A stretch of DNA of 64,000 nucleotides. Source: CAYRGG01 sp964423745 (lineage in GTDB: Bacteria; Pseudomonadota; Gammaproteobacteria; Competibacterales; Competibacteraceae). Below are positions 1 through 9,434 of the stretch, piece by piece. The notes below the pieces were generated by a model. It saw only the letters and a list, made by a program, of their open reading frames with translations, made no database searches and was not told the origin of the DNA. Position numbers and translations under genes: made by a program. The stretch lies in NCBI GenBank assembly GCA_964423745.1, contig CAYRGG010000001.1, positions 62,001 to 126,000 of the forward strand. The letters are read 5' to 3'. The stretch's first letter is position 1. Each line of letters opens with the position of its first letter.

Positions 1-2120
1 GTAATGGCGACCACCCAGGCGATGGTGGTGGGCTGTGGATTACGCAAGGCCCGAAAAACCCCGTCTGCAAACACGGTCAGTCCCAACATACCGGGTCCCA
101 TGCCTAACACCGTGCCTAACATAAAATCCCGAAACCGAATATGGGAGGCACCAGCCACCATATTGACCACGGTAAAGGGCGCTATGGGCACCATCCGCAC
201 GATGGCTACGGTAATAATACCCCGTTGCGCCATTTGCCGACTTAATCGATTTAGGCGAGAACCCCCCAAACGACGCACCGTGTCGCGGCCTAGCCAGTTT
301 CCAATAGCGTAGGTGATTGCAGCCCCTGCCGAGGAGCCCACCAATGCATAGATAAATCCGAATACGGGACCAAAGACAAGTGCAGAGACGACGATTAAAA
401 CCGTAATGGGAAACGCGAGGATGCTGCCTATAACAAAACTAGCCAGAGCTACTACTGGACCCCATAGGCTGTTTTGCAAACCAGCGGCCCAGTTCGCTAG
501 ATTATCAACGCTCAGCCATTCACCCAGGGGCGTCCAACGCCAAGCCGCCGCCATACCCAGTAATACTACCAATAGGGTAAATCCTTTTATCCACAGGACT
601 GTCGATTTGGAGAATTGGTTAGCGTCATCTTTCGGCAAAATGTGCTCCGTCAAGGATTGTAAATCCAAGGGTTTTTCCGGGTCCAGCAAGGCCGCCTCGG
701 GAACCATTTTGTCCAGCGCCTCCGGCACCGAACCATCCAGTTCTCGCAGAGTTCGTTGACCACCCCGCAAGTGCTCTATGGCCTGAATGAAGGAGCCTTG
801 CTCAGTTAGGGCGTTTGTCACAACAGCCGGTTCGACCCCCAAATGCTCCCCTAACAGACGGTTGCAAAACGCGCCGATGGCGTCCCGGATATCGGCCCGC
901 TCACCAGCCACAAGGGCCAAATCGCATTCACTGTCCAAACCCATGGAGCGATTGCTAAGATTGGCAGACCCTACCCGGGCCAACCAATCGTCCACAATAA
1001 GCACTTTTCCATGGACAATCAGATTACTATCGGTCTGTAAATCTGGCAAGGCAGGATAATAGATGCGCAAGCGATGATAAGTATCGGCTTCTCGCAGGGC
1101 TTTCAATTGTCGCGCCCGCAAGACATCCATGGTGGTTTTTTCCAACCAACCATCGGTTTCCTGGGGCAGCACAAGCACTATCTCAGGACCGTCCGGCTCT
1201 TGCAGGCGAGCAGCCAAAGCTTTGGTAATGGATTGGGAGGTTAGATATTGATTCTCCATATAAAGGCTATAACGGGCTGCACCGATGGCATCCTGATACA
1301 GACGCTCTACTTCGTGAACCTTCTCCGTGTCCAGGTCGCTAGGCGACGTGCGCGCCACCGCCACGTCCACATCCTGCATAGCCACCGTAACAGCGCTAGG
1401 CCAAAGATCATCCGCAGTGACAGTTGGCGGTAGTCGTTGACCGGTGGCATTTTGCCAACGGGCACGGGCTAACTCACCTAAAACCTTCGCCATATCACCA
1501 TCCACCATCATTTGTACATCGTGAAAAGGGGCGTAGGGTTTCCCATTGACATCGACCCGATGGGGGTTATCGGCATAATGATGGGAAGTATCCCAGCGAC
1601 AACGGGTCAGATCGATGCCCCCGCTAAATGCCAAGGCATCGTCCATGACCACGATTTTTTGATGATGGGAAGCGCCAAAGGGATGGGTGTCATCCATTTT
1701 GAAATCAATGTGTCGATAACGACGCCATTGCCGTTTATAAAGGGGCACCGGTTCCCGTTCCAGGGCATAAATCATGGCGAAATCCCATACCAGAATACGC
1801 ACCTTGAGTTGCGGTCGGCGCTTTACCAAGGCATTCAGAAAAGCCCCCAACTGCACCGGCAAAGCAGAGTCATCCTGCCCTTTCACCAAGTCAATACGAC
1901 TGTCGATATCCCAGCCGATAATCAAAATGGAGTGCCGCGCTTGTTCCGCCGCAGCGCGAAAGGCGGCAAAGTAATCCGCGGCATCGATAAGAAAAGCGGC
2001 TCGGTTAGCCTTGGCTATACGCCAGCAATTCACGCCTGGCTGAAAGAATCCAGCAGCACCGTTAAGATCGGTCTGGTTAACTGAGTTTTCGAATAAAGGT
2101 TGGTGTGCTTGTCTTGACAT
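1..2120 (-). CDS. Phospholipase D-like protein fused to VTT (DedA-type) membrane domain, partial
   Basis: Minus-strand reading frame open to the window edge, so the C-terminus is missing; about 706 residues are visible. Two HKD motifs mark the phospholipase D superfamily: HHQKIVVMDD (H153, K155, D160) and VHGKVLIVDD (H370, K372, D377). These hydrolyse or transfer phosphodiester head groups, as in cardiolipin synthases. From about residue 480 a membrane segment is followed by a VTT/SNARE-associated domain (a hydrophobic stretch, then GSSAGAAITYAIGNWLGR), the fold of DedA/TMEM41/VMP1 lipid scramblases. Start is ATG at 2120, 2 bp after the stop of the antiporter gene, so it is the third gene of an operon. 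The fusion suggests a membrane phospholipid-remodelling enzyme; its substrate is not evident. Confidence 0.9.
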   Translation of the reverse strand, partial: MSRQAHQPLFENSVNQTDLNGAAGFFQPGVNCWRIAKANRAAFLIDAADYFAAFRAAAEQARHSILIIGWDIDSRIDLVKGQDDSALPVQLGAFLNALVKRRPQLKVRILVWDFAMIYALEREPVPLYKRQWRRYRHIDFKMDDTHPFGASHHQKIVVMDDALAFSGGIDLTRCRWDTSHHYADNPHRVDVNGKPYAPFHDVQMMVDGDMAKVLGELARARWQNATGQRLPPTVTADDLWPSAVTVAMQDVDVAVARTSPSDLDTEKVHEVERLYQDAIGAARYSLYMENQYLTSQSITKALAARLQEPDGPEIVLVLPQETDGWLEKTTMDVLRARQLKALREADTYHRLRIYYPALPDLQTDSNLIVHGKVLIVDDWLARVGSANLSNRSMGLDSECDLALVAGERADIRDAIGAFCNRLLGEHLGVEPAVVTNALTEQGSFIQAIEHLRGGQRTLRELDGSVPEALDKMVPEAALLDPEKPLDLQSLTEHILPKDDANQFSKSTVLWIKGFTLLVVLLGMAAAWRWTPLGEWLSVDNLANWAAGLQNSLWGPVVALASFVIGSILAFPITVLIVVSALVFGPVFGFIYALVGSSAGAAITYAIGNWLGRDTVRRLGGSRLNRLSRQMAQRGIITVAIVRMVPIAPFTVVNMVAGASHIRFRDFMLGTVLGMGPGMLGLTVFADGVFRALRNPQPTTIAWVVAI

Positions 2121-2122
2121 AG

Positions 2123-3976
2123 TTACGGGTTTGTAGAGAGCATTTCTGTCTTTGCTGCCCGTTGCTTCGCCACCTTTGCCAGGGCCTGTTGAGAGAGTAA
2201 GCTCACAACGGTCCAACCGGGTTTGGGTAGCAACTTGCCATCAGCCGTAAACACTTGCAAAGACTCCTTTTCATCCACAGCAAACAAAGGCACCGCATAA
2301 GCGCCGTAAAAGTTTTGGTAATCCGCAAAGGTAAATTCTTTTGTCAGTGGCGTAGCGCGGATTTCACCCCCGTCATCTAACAAGCCTACTAATTTATCAA
2401 AAGTCGCGTCCTCGGCAAACAAACGACGACCACTATGACGCTCGGTAATTCTACGTTTTTCTGGTTCAGCCGCTTGCTCTTCTCTGGGTGTGGGTAAAAA
2501 GTATACCCCGCCATTCCCAAACTCGCCGCGATAGTGTACACAGGCCAACGCATTAAGATTGGGACGCCGGGATATGGCTAGCAGGGATCCGATACCCGTT
2601 AGATCCAAATGGCGATCCGCGTCTTGTGAAACTACGTTACCTAAATAAGTTTCTAGCCCGCCCAAACGGGCAGCGCGAATATGTTTCCAATCATCGTCTG
2701 CCAATAGGGCGCGAAATCCCAGTTCTTTTAACGCACCTGCAACAACACGGGCTAGTCGGTTGCCACCGACAATAAGGATACCCCGTGGATCGGGTGCTGC
2801 GACGTCCAGCCAGTGCGCCAAGGGCCGCGCTGTAAAACTTTGCAGTAATACGGTTCCAACAATCACCATAAAAGTCAGCGGCACCAACTGTGGCGCATCC
2901 GAGTAGCCTGCCTTTTCCAGGCGTAAAGCGAATAAAGCCGCCACCGACGCCGCCACAATACCCCGGGGTCCAATCCAGGCGATCAATACTCGCTCTTGCC
3001 AGCGTAATCCCGACCCGATGCTGGCGTACCAAACGGCAAGGGGCCGTGCGACAAACATGATAATCGCCAATAACACCAGCGCATTCAGGTTCACGGCTTC
3101 GCGCACCTGGTCTAATTGCAAACGCGCTGCTAACACAATAAACAACAAAGAAATCAGCAAAATACTCAAGCTCTCTTTAAAATATAAGATGCTTTCGATG
3201 GGTACTTTGCGCATGTTCGCCAGTATCATGCCCATGACGGTCACGGCAATTAAACCCGCTTCATGTTCTATGGCATTAGCACCTGTGAACACCACCAACA
3301 CCAGCGCTAACGCCATGACATTGTGAAGATAATCGGGCAACCAATGACGCCCTAGTATGTGCGCCAATCCCAATGCGCCGGCAACCCCGATGGATCCACC
3401 CACGAAAAGCTCTTTGGCAAACATCAGGGCGGTATGACCTTCCTGTTGTCCAGACACAATAAACTCGAAGACCAAAACGGCTAGCAACGCACCCAATGGA
3501 TCGATGATAATCCCTTCCCAGCGTAAAATATTAGCGACCCCGGCGGTAGGACGCACTGTGCGCAACATAGGCACGATGACCGTGGGTCCCGTCACCGTCA
3601 TTAAAGCGCCAAATAAAAAGGCTATTTCAGCGCTGATGTCCAATAAAAACCATGCGGCAAAACTAACAATTAACCAAGTAATCATGACACCCGCGGTCAC
3701 TAAACTACGTACCATGCCGCCATGCTCACGGATTTCATCGAGCTTTAACGTGAGGCTGCCTTCGAACAAAATCACAGCAACACCAAAAGACACAAAAGGA
3801 AATAGCAGATCCCCTAGCAATTCATCGGGTTGAATAATGCCAACCACAGGACCCGCCAGCAAACCAATGAGCAAAAGCAATAAAATAGCCGGCAGCTTTA
3901 AATACCAGGCGAGCCATTGACTCAAGATGCCCAACAGGACGATTAAGGCTAAAAAAAGTTCGAGATGTTCTTGCAT
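2123..3976 (-). CDS. CPA1-type Na+(K+)/H+ antiporter with C-terminal nucleotide-binding-like domain
   Basis: 617-residue membrane protein. The first ~390 residues form about 12 hydrophobic segments typical of NhaP/CPA1 cation:proton antiporters, including the conserved helix IAWIGPRGIVAASVAAL. From about residue 400 there is a Rossmann-like segment (GILIVGGNRLARVVAGALK) resembling a TrkA-N/RCK domain; such domains gate potassium or sodium transport in response to nucleotides. The ATG follows directly after the TAA stop of the upstream RCK-domain gene (no gap), and the PLD-VTT gene starts 2 bp after this stop, so the three are probably translated from one mRNA. Likely role is cytoplasmic-membrane cation and pH homeostasis. 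The ion is inferred only from the family. Confidence 0.92.
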   Translation of the reverse strand: MQEHLELFLALIVLLGILSQWLAWYLKLPAILLLLLIGLLAGPVVGIIQPDELLGDLLFPFVSFGVAVILFEGSLTLKLDEIREHGGMVRSLVTAGVMITWLIVSFAAWFLLDISAEIAFLFGALMTVTGPTVIVPMLRTVRPTAGVANILRWEGIIIDPLGALLAVLVFEFIVSGQQEGHTALMFAKELFVGGSIGVAGALGLAHILGRHWLPDYLHNVMALALVLVVFTGANAIEHEAGLIAVTVMGMILANMRKVPIESILYFKESLSILLISLLFIVLAARLQLDQVREAVNLNALVLLAIIMFVARPLAVWYASIGSGLRWQERVLIAWIGPRGIVAASVAALFALRLEKAGYSDAPQLVPLTFMVIVGTVLLQSFTARPLAHWLDVAAPDPRGILIVGGNRLARVVAGALKELGFRALLADDDWKHIRAARLGGLETYLGNVVSQDADRHLDLTGIGSLLAISRRPNLNALACVHYRGEFGNGGVYFLPTPREEQAAEPEKRRITERHSGRRLFAEDATFDKLVGLLDDGGEIRATPLTKEFTFADYQNFYGAYAVPLFAVDEKESLQVFTADGKLLPKPGWTVVSLLSQQALAKVAKQRAAKTEMLSTNP

Positions 3977-4762
3977 TTAAAAAATCTTTACCTTGGTTTT
4001 CGCCGGATCTTCTTGTTTTTCTTCTTCAACTGCCTGGCGTTGTTTCTGCACTGCAGCCTTATGGTCTTGCCGTCCATACCAATCATCGCGGCGCTGATCG
4101 ATGGCATCTAGGGCTGAAATCCGCCCGTAGGCGATTAACGTGTCGTGGGGAAGAAGTTTTGTAGAACCCACCGGAACACCCAGATAAACGCCGTTTTCTC
4201 GAGTAATGCCTAACACCATAACGCCTTCTTCCCGTAACTTTGTTTCTAAAAGTGTCTTACCGGCGAGCCAGTCACCCTGTCTTACCTGCAGTTCGACGAT
4301 ACGGTATTCACCGGCCAAATGCATCAGGTTGGCGTAATCTAGCACATCGATACGGGTATACTTCTGCAATGCCCAACCAATAAGCCTCGATAAGCGTCGG
4401 TCCACCCATCGGCTCATGGCCACTGCCCATAAACACGCCAAACCTGCCACCAACAGCACAATACGTAAAGTCATGGTGGCTGGGTCCGAGGCGTTGATAA
4501 AGGTGAGAATCAACGATGAGACGGCACCTACGATACCGGCATTGCCTAATAGCATCAACGAGAGAATGATCCGCCGTCTGACCGGATGATTAACCACCCT
4601 TTCCGATTCGCTGGTGGTAAAGCCCGAGCCAGTTAGAGCTGAGCGGGCTTGAAAACGAGCAGACTCACGGGATAGGCCGGTATAGGCGATGGCGATGGTG
4701 GCCACCCGCGTGATCAAAATGGACAGCGTAACCACAAATAACAAAGAAATAATCGAGAGCAC
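3977..4762 (-). CDS. Membrane protein with C-terminal RCK_C (TrkA-C) domain
   Basis: 261 residues. An N-terminal hydrophobic segment (residues 1-28) and two further segments (about 65-120) precede a soluble part. Residues about 155-235 fit an RCK_C domain: VELQVRQGDWLAGKTL, then VMVLGITRENGVYLGVP and LLPHDTLIAYG. RCK_C domains bind small ligands and regulate cation channels and antiporters. It is the first gene of a tight operon with the antiporter, so it probably senses a ligand for that transporter. The basic/acidic tail (last ~30 residues) is low-complexity. The exact family name was not recognised beyond the TrkA-C domain. Confidence 0.8.
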   Translation of the reverse strand: MLSIISLLFVVTLSILITRVATIAIAYTGLSRESARFQARSALTGSGFTTSESERVVNHPVRRRIILSLMLLGNAGIVGAVSSLILTFINASDPATMTLRIVLLVAGLACLWAVAMSRWVDRRLSRLIGWALQKYTRIDVLDYANLMHLAGEYRIVELQVRQGDWLAGKTLLETKLREEGVMVLGITRENGVYLGVPVGSTKLLPHDTLIAYGRISALDAIDQRRDDWYGRQDHKAAVQKQRQAVEEEKQEDPAKTKVKIF

Positions 4763-4796
4763 TTACCAAATCCTACCCAAAACCCTTGCTAGATGC

Positions 4797-4825
4797 GTAG
4801 GGTGGACAACTTGTTGCCCACGCGG
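4797..4825 (+). repeat. Dispersed palindromic repeat, copy 1 (GTAGGGTGGRCAACTTG family)
   Basis: 29-bp segment beginning GTAGGGTGGACAACTTG and ending in TTGCCCACGCGG. It differs by one base from the copy at 57728-57756 and is related to an inverted copy at 43591-43613. It contains the stem GTGGACAA/TTGCCCAC. It lies in the 123-bp gap upstream of the RCK-antiporter operon, whose ATG is at 4762. Confidence 0.75.
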
Positions 4826-4885
4826 AAAATTATGTATTAAACCAGGCTATCTTATTTATAGCCAAAGTGAAAACGCTCTCGCTCA

Positions 4886-5968
4886 TTAATGCCGCGCTTG
4901 ATCGATAGTTTCATGAACAAAACGCAGCTTGTCGATCACTGGTTTTGACAATACAAAAGGGTATAAATCCTGTAAACCCATACTACGGTTAATGCTATTT
5001 AAAGCAAACGTCAGTGGTACCCATTCCGTAATGATCTGGGTAAAGTCTCTATCAGACGAGGGCTTTAAATCAAACTCTTTCTGTACAGCAGACTTTTCCA
5101 AGGGAGCCTCTGTAACAACAAGTCCAAAATCCCGGACGGTTTCCAAGGTATCGACAATGTGCAGATAATGGGCCCAGGTTTCTGCCCAATCTTCCCAGGA
5201 GTGGGAGGTAGCATAGGTGCTGATATAGCGTTGCGGCCAATCAGCCGGTGGCCCTTGATCATAATGGCGTTGCAAAGCGTCTCCATAGTCTTCTTGCTCA
5301 TCGCCGAATAATTCTCGATACTGAGCCAAGGAGTCGCTATCACGCACTAAAACTTCCCAGTAATAATGACCTATTTCATGACGAAAATGGCCAAGGACGG
5401 TACGGTAGCGCTCATTCATATTGAGGCGCATTTTCTCCCGCACCGCATCGTCGGCTTCCGCGATATTGATGGTGATTAAACCCTCGGCATGGCCGGTCAT
5501 TACTTTCTGATTTTCCCTAAAATCGTCATCGGGGTCTGCCAAAAAATCGAAGGCTAAACCTAGCTTTGCATCGTCTTGTTTATTTTTTAAAGGCAGGTCC
5601 AACGCTAACAGCGTATATACCAATCGCCGTTTAGCCGTTTCTAAACGACTCCAGCAAGCGACATTGTGAGATTCGCTAAGATCAGGAATGGTTCGATTAA
5701 GTCGACAGGCTTGACATAAGGGTTCAGGACTATCCGCCGGTATCATCCAATTACATACCTGTGCTTCGCTATAATTTTTGCACATACGATAAAGCCTTCC
5801 CGGCTTTTGGGTAGCAACACTCGACCACTGTCCGTCTTTTGCGGATTCAAACGCACTCATCCTTCCTTGATCCGGCAAATAACCTAAGGTGTGCCCACAT
5901 TTCACGCATTGGGTATTTTCAAAAAATATAGGTTGACCACAATGGTCGCAATGAAAAAATTTCATCAT
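4886..5968 (-). CDS. Putative zinc metallopeptidase with N-terminal zinc ribbon
   Basis: 360 residues. The N-terminus holds a zinc-ribbon (CDHCGQPIFFENTQCVKCGH, residues 6-25: two CxxC pairs), and further cysteines follow near residues 63-95 (MCKN, VCNW, LCQACRL). An HExxH zinc-protease motif, RHEIGHYYWE, has H197, E198 and H201. This architecture matches the family annotated as putative zinc-binding peptidase (Peptidase_Mx, PF15887). The protein looks cytoplasmic: no signal peptide. Substrate unknown. It lies downstream of glgX on the same strand but 62 bp away from it on the other side of its own start, so co-transcription with glgC-glgX is possible but not shown. Confidence 0.85.
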   Translation of the reverse strand: MMKFFHCDHCGQPIFFENTQCVKCGHTLGYLPDQGRMSAFESAKDGQWSSVATQKPGRLYRMCKNYSEAQVCNWMIPADSPEPLCQACRLNRTIPDLSESHNVACWSRLETAKRRLVYTLLALDLPLKNKQDDAKLGLAFDFLADPDDDFRENQKVMTGHAEGLITINIAEADDAVREKMRLNMNERYRTVLGHFRHEIGHYYWEVLVRDSDSLAQYRELFGDEQEDYGDALQRHYDQGPPADWPQRYISTYATSHSWEDWAETWAHYLHIVDTLETVRDFGLVVTEAPLEKSAVQKEFDLKPSSDRDFTQIITEWVPLTFALNSINRSMGLQDLYPFVLSKPVIDKLRFVHETIDQARH

Positions 5969-6030
5969 TAACTCCGAAGAGCTTTAGGATTTTTCGAGGT
6001 TATTTAGCTTTAGCTAGCAAGGCTAATTAT

Positions 6031-8154
6031 TTAACTGGTTTCCAACTCCATACGACGCAACACCATCAATGACCGGGCTTCCATAGGCACCGGCTTACCC
6101 GCCAAGTAACGAATTTCTTCCTTTGGGAAAGACAGATCGCTGGTAGCGAAAACTTTGATCCAGCGCCGACTCCAGTTAGCTATGGGTAAGGTAAAATCAA
6201 GGGGTTCGTGATGGGCGTTAAACAAAATATAAAAGCTGTCGTCCACAATACGTTCGCCACGCATATCGGTGTCTGTAATGCCTTCGCCGTTCAAAAACAC
6301 TGCTAAGGATTTCGCATAACCCACGGCCCAGTCTTCATTGGACATTTCCCCACCCTCGGGAGTAAACCATCTGATATCGTGGACATCGACCCCATGAATA
6401 GCTTTTCCTTCAAAAAACCGGCGGCGGCGAAAGATGGGATGTTTTTTACGCAAGCGGATCAAACGGCGGGTAAAATCAAGCAGGGTTTCATCAACATGTT
6501 CCCAATCAAACCAGGAAATTTCGCTATCCTGACAATAGGCATTGTTGTTGCCACCCTGGGTGCGGCTTATCTCATCCCCGCCTAACAACATGGGTATACC
6601 CTGGGATAAAAATAAAGTGGCTAAAAAGTTACGCTTTTGACGATCCCGCAGGGCGTTGACTTCCCTATCATCCGTGGGTCCTTCCACACCGCAGTTCCAG
6701 GATCGATTATGGCTCTCGCCGTCGTTATTGTCTTCGCCATTGGCTTCGTTGTGTTTTTCGTTATAGGACACCAAATCATTCAACGTAAAACCATCGTGGG
6801 CAATAATAAAATTAATACTCGCCGACGGCCGTTTTCCACCCCATTCATAGAGATCCGAGCTTCCGGTAAAGCGAGACGCAAACTCGCCCAGGGTCTGATC
6901 GATGCTGCGCCAGTAATCGCGAATGGTATCTCGATATTTACCGTTCCATTCCGCCCAGCCGACGGGAAAGTTACCCACCTGATAACCTCCTTCGCCGATA
7001 TCCCAAGGTTCAGCAATTAATTTAACTTGGGAAATCACCGGATCTTGATGAACGATATCAAAAAAAGCGCCCAAGCGGTCCACGTCATGAAGTTCCCGGG
7101 CCAGTGCCGACGCAAGATCAAAACGAAATCCATCCACATGCATTTCCGTTACCCAATAACGCAGGCTGTCCATGATGATTTGCAACGATCGGGGATGCAT
7201 CATATTGAGGGTGTTGCCGGTACCGGTATAGTCTTGATAATAGCGCCGGTCATCCACCACGGTGCGGTAATAACTAAAATTGTCAATACCGCGGAAACTC
7301 AGGGTCGGCCCCATGTGATTGCCTTCACCCGTGTGGTTATAGACCACATCTAAGATGACCTCCATGCCTGCCTTGTGAAACGCTTTTACCATATCCTTAA
7401 ATTCATTCACTTGCTCGCCCCGGGTGCCGCTGCTGGCATAGCCCGCATGGGGTGCAAAAAAACCGATGGAATTATAACCCCAGTAGTTACTTAAGCCCCG
7501 CTCCACCAAATGGCGATCGGTAATGAACTGATGTATAGGCATTAATTCGATAGCATTGACGCCTAATCTGCGCAGATAATCGATGGCCGCGGGACACGCC
7601 AGACCGGCGTAAGTGCCACGAAGTTTTTCCGGCACCTCCGGGTGGCGTTGGGTAAAGCCTTTGACATGCACCTCGTAGATAATGGTGTCTTCCATGGGAA
7701 TACGTAGTTGGCGGTCGCCTTCCCAATCGTAGCTGCCGTCAATGACCACGCATTTCGGCAGCGCTGAGGCACTGTTGCGGCTGTCTTGGCTCAAGTCGGC
7801 TTCCTCGCTACCCAACTGATAGCCAAATAAGGCATCACTCCAGTCCAGATCTCCATCGATGGCTTTTGTATAGGGATCGAGGAGCAATTTTGCCGGGTTA
7901 AACCGATGACCATTATGGGGCTCATAGGGACCAATTACCCGATAGGCATAACGCTGACCCGGTTTTGCACCCAGCAAATAACCATGCCAAACGAAGTCCG
8001 TGACTTCGGTCAGTTCATAGCGGGTTTCTCGATTATCCTCATCAAACAAACAGAGTTCCACCCGTTTGGCATTTTCCGAGAATAAGGCGAAGTTTACGCC
8101 CGACCCATCCCAGGTTGCGTCTAAAGGGTAAGGTTGTCCCGGCATCAATTTCAT
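6031..8154 (-). CDS. glgX: Glycogen debranching enzyme GlgX (isoamylase type)
   Basis: 707 residues, normal length for GlgX. It hydrolyses alpha-1,6 branches of phosphorylase-trimmed glycogen, releasing malto-oligosaccharides in the cytoplasm. N-terminal CBM48 domain (GQPYPLDATWDGSGVNFALF), then a GH13 barrel with region I DVVYNHT, region II DGFRFDLAS (Asp nucleophile), region III LIAEPWDIG (Glu acid/base) and region IV AHDGFTLND (Asp). The start ATG at 8154 is preceded by GGAG at good spacing. It follows glgC by 23 bp on the same strand, giving a glgC-glgX operon that pairs synthesis with breakdown. Released maltooligosaccharides are also substrates for the TreY/TreZ route, of which treZ lies nearby. 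Confidence 0.96.
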   Translation of the reverse strand: MKLMPGQPYPLDATWDGSGVNFALFSENAKRVELCLFDEDNRETRYELTEVTDFVWHGYLLGAKPGQRYAYRVIGPYEPHNGHRFNPAKLLLDPYTKAIDGDLDWSDALFGYQLGSEEADLSQDSRNSASALPKCVVIDGSYDWEGDRQLRIPMEDTIIYEVHVKGFTQRHPEVPEKLRGTYAGLACPAAIDYLRRLGVNAIELMPIHQFITDRHLVERGLSNYWGYNSIGFFAPHAGYASSGTRGEQVNEFKDMVKAFHKAGMEVILDVVYNHTGEGNHMGPTLSFRGIDNFSYYRTVVDDRRYYQDYTGTGNTLNMMHPRSLQIIMDSLRYWVTEMHVDGFRFDLASALARELHDVDRLGAFFDIVHQDPVISQVKLIAEPWDIGEGGYQVGNFPVGWAEWNGKYRDTIRDYWRSIDQTLGEFASRFTGSSDLYEWGGKRPSASINFIIAHDGFTLNDLVSYNEKHNEANGEDNNDGESHNRSWNCGVEGPTDDREVNALRDRQKRNFLATLFLSQGIPMLLGGDEISRTQGGNNNAYCQDSEISWFDWEHVDETLLDFTRRLIRLRKKHPIFRRRRFFEGKAIHGVDVHDIRWFTPEGGEMSNEDWAVGYAKSLAVFLNGEGITDTDMRGERIVDDSFYILFNAHHEPLDFTLPIANWSRRWIKVFATSDLSFPKEEIRYLAGKPVPMEARSLMVLRRMELETS

Positions 8155-8177
8155 GCAGTCATCTCCAATTCGATAGA

Positions 8178-9434
8178 TTAATCGCTTTCAGCGAAAGCGC
8201 GCATGGTATCGGTGATCTCGCCCGGTGGCACCACCACGATACCGTCAGGGCTAACGCTGTAACGTTCTTGATCTGCTGTGGCAGCATAACCAATACGAAC
8301 ATCGGGTTTGATGACGTTATAACGACCTACAATAGTTCGTTTCAAACGTGCGCCACGACCGATGCGGACATAATCCATCACAATACAATCCTCTAGCTCC
8401 ACATCTTCTTCCAGCAGCACCTCGCGGCGGACAATAGAGTTGCGCACCGTAGCACCCTGGAGCGTGCTACCGCCACCAATAATGCTGTTTTTTATACGAG
8501 CATCGATGATTTGTGTTGCAGGCCCCTGATAATTGCTAGAAAAAATAGGCCATTCAGGATTGAATACATCAAACCGGGGTTGGGCGCCGAGAAGGTCTTG
8601 ATTGGCGCTAAAATAGCCGTCTAAGGTACCCACATCCCGCCAATAATTGGTTTCTTCGTAGGATTTGACACCTGGCACCTGGTTGGTGCCAAAATCATAG
8701 GCATAGATGGCGTGATTGGCGTCACTTAATAGTTGCGGAAGAATGTGATGGCCAAAATCGGTATCGCCCCGTTGATGCCCGCCCCGTAATGCTTGCTTCA
8801 ACACCTTGGCATCAAAGACATAATTACCCATGGACGCATAGGCATGGTTGGCGTCGTTGGGCATGGAACTGGGATGAGCAGGCTTTTCTTGAAATGCTTG
8901 CACACGATTATGGGCATCGGTAGCGATGACGCCAAAAGCCGAGGCGTCTGCCAGAGGCACCGGTAGCGCGGCTACCGTCACTTGGGCCTGACGCGCCAGG
9001 TGAAAATCAATCATCTGTTGAATATCCATTCGATAAACATGGTCAGCCCCAAATACGATGACTAAATCAGGATTGTGTTCATAAACCAAATTGAAATTCT
9101 GATAGACCGCATCGGCAGTCCCTTGGAACCAGGTTGCTCCATCATGCATCTGCGGTGGCACCACAGTGACAAACTGGCGCGGTAGGGTAGGCGACACCAC
9201 CCACGCTTTACGGACATGCTCAATGAGGGACTGAGATTTGTACTGTACTAACATATAAATGGCATGAATGCCCGAATTAATGAGATTACTGAGCACAAAA
9301 TCGACGATGCGATAGCGACCCCCAAACGGCAGAGAAGGTTTAGAGTGTTCAGCGGTCAGTGGATGCAACCGAGTACCTTGACCACCCGCCATAACAAAGG
9401 TCAATATTTTTAGCTTCTTTGTGTACTCTGACAT
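8178..9434 (-). CDS. glgC: Glucose-1-phosphate adenylyltransferase (ADP-glucose pyrophosphorylase)
   Basis: 418 residues from the ATG at 9434. Makes ADP-glucose from ATP and alpha-glucose-1-phosphate, the committed step of bacterial glycogen synthesis. Nucleotidyltransferase signature MAGGQGTRLHPLT at residues 15-27, then HSKPSLPFGGRYRIVDFVLSN; the C-terminal third carries a left-handed beta-helix (hexapeptide-like) domain ending near GRYNVIKPDVRIG. Start choice: AGGAGG at 9441-9446 lies 6 nt from the ATG at 9434 but directly abuts the in-frame ATG at 9440, so 9434 is preferred. First gene of glgC-glgX. A palindromic operator candidate (9604-9620) lies about 170 bp upstream. Confidence 0.96.
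   Translation of the reverse strand: MSEYTKKLKILTFVMAGGQGTRLHPLTAEHSKPSLPFGGRYRIVDFVLSNLINSGIHAIYMLVQYKSQSLIEHVRKAWVVSPTLPRQFVTVVPPQMHDGATWFQGTADAVYQNFNLVYEHNPDLVIVFGADHVYRMDIQQMIDFHLARQAQVTVAALPVPLADASAFGVIATDAHNRVQAFQEKPAHPSSMPNDANHAYASMGNYVFDAKVLKQALRGGHQRGDTDFGHHILPQLLSDANHAIYAYDFGTNQVPGVKSYEETNYWRDVGTLDGYFSANQDLLGAQPRFDVFNPEWPIFSSNYQGPATQIIDARIKNSIIGGGSTLQGATVRNSIVRREVLLEEDVELEDCIVMDYVRIGRGARLKRTIVGRYNVIKPDVRIGYAATADQERYSVSPDGIVVVPPGEITDTMRAFAESD

Noticed and set aside
1512..2084. 190-codon plus-strand ORF
   Set aside because: Exactly antisense to the phospholipase D domain, whose HKD motifs and operon position establish the minus strand as coding.
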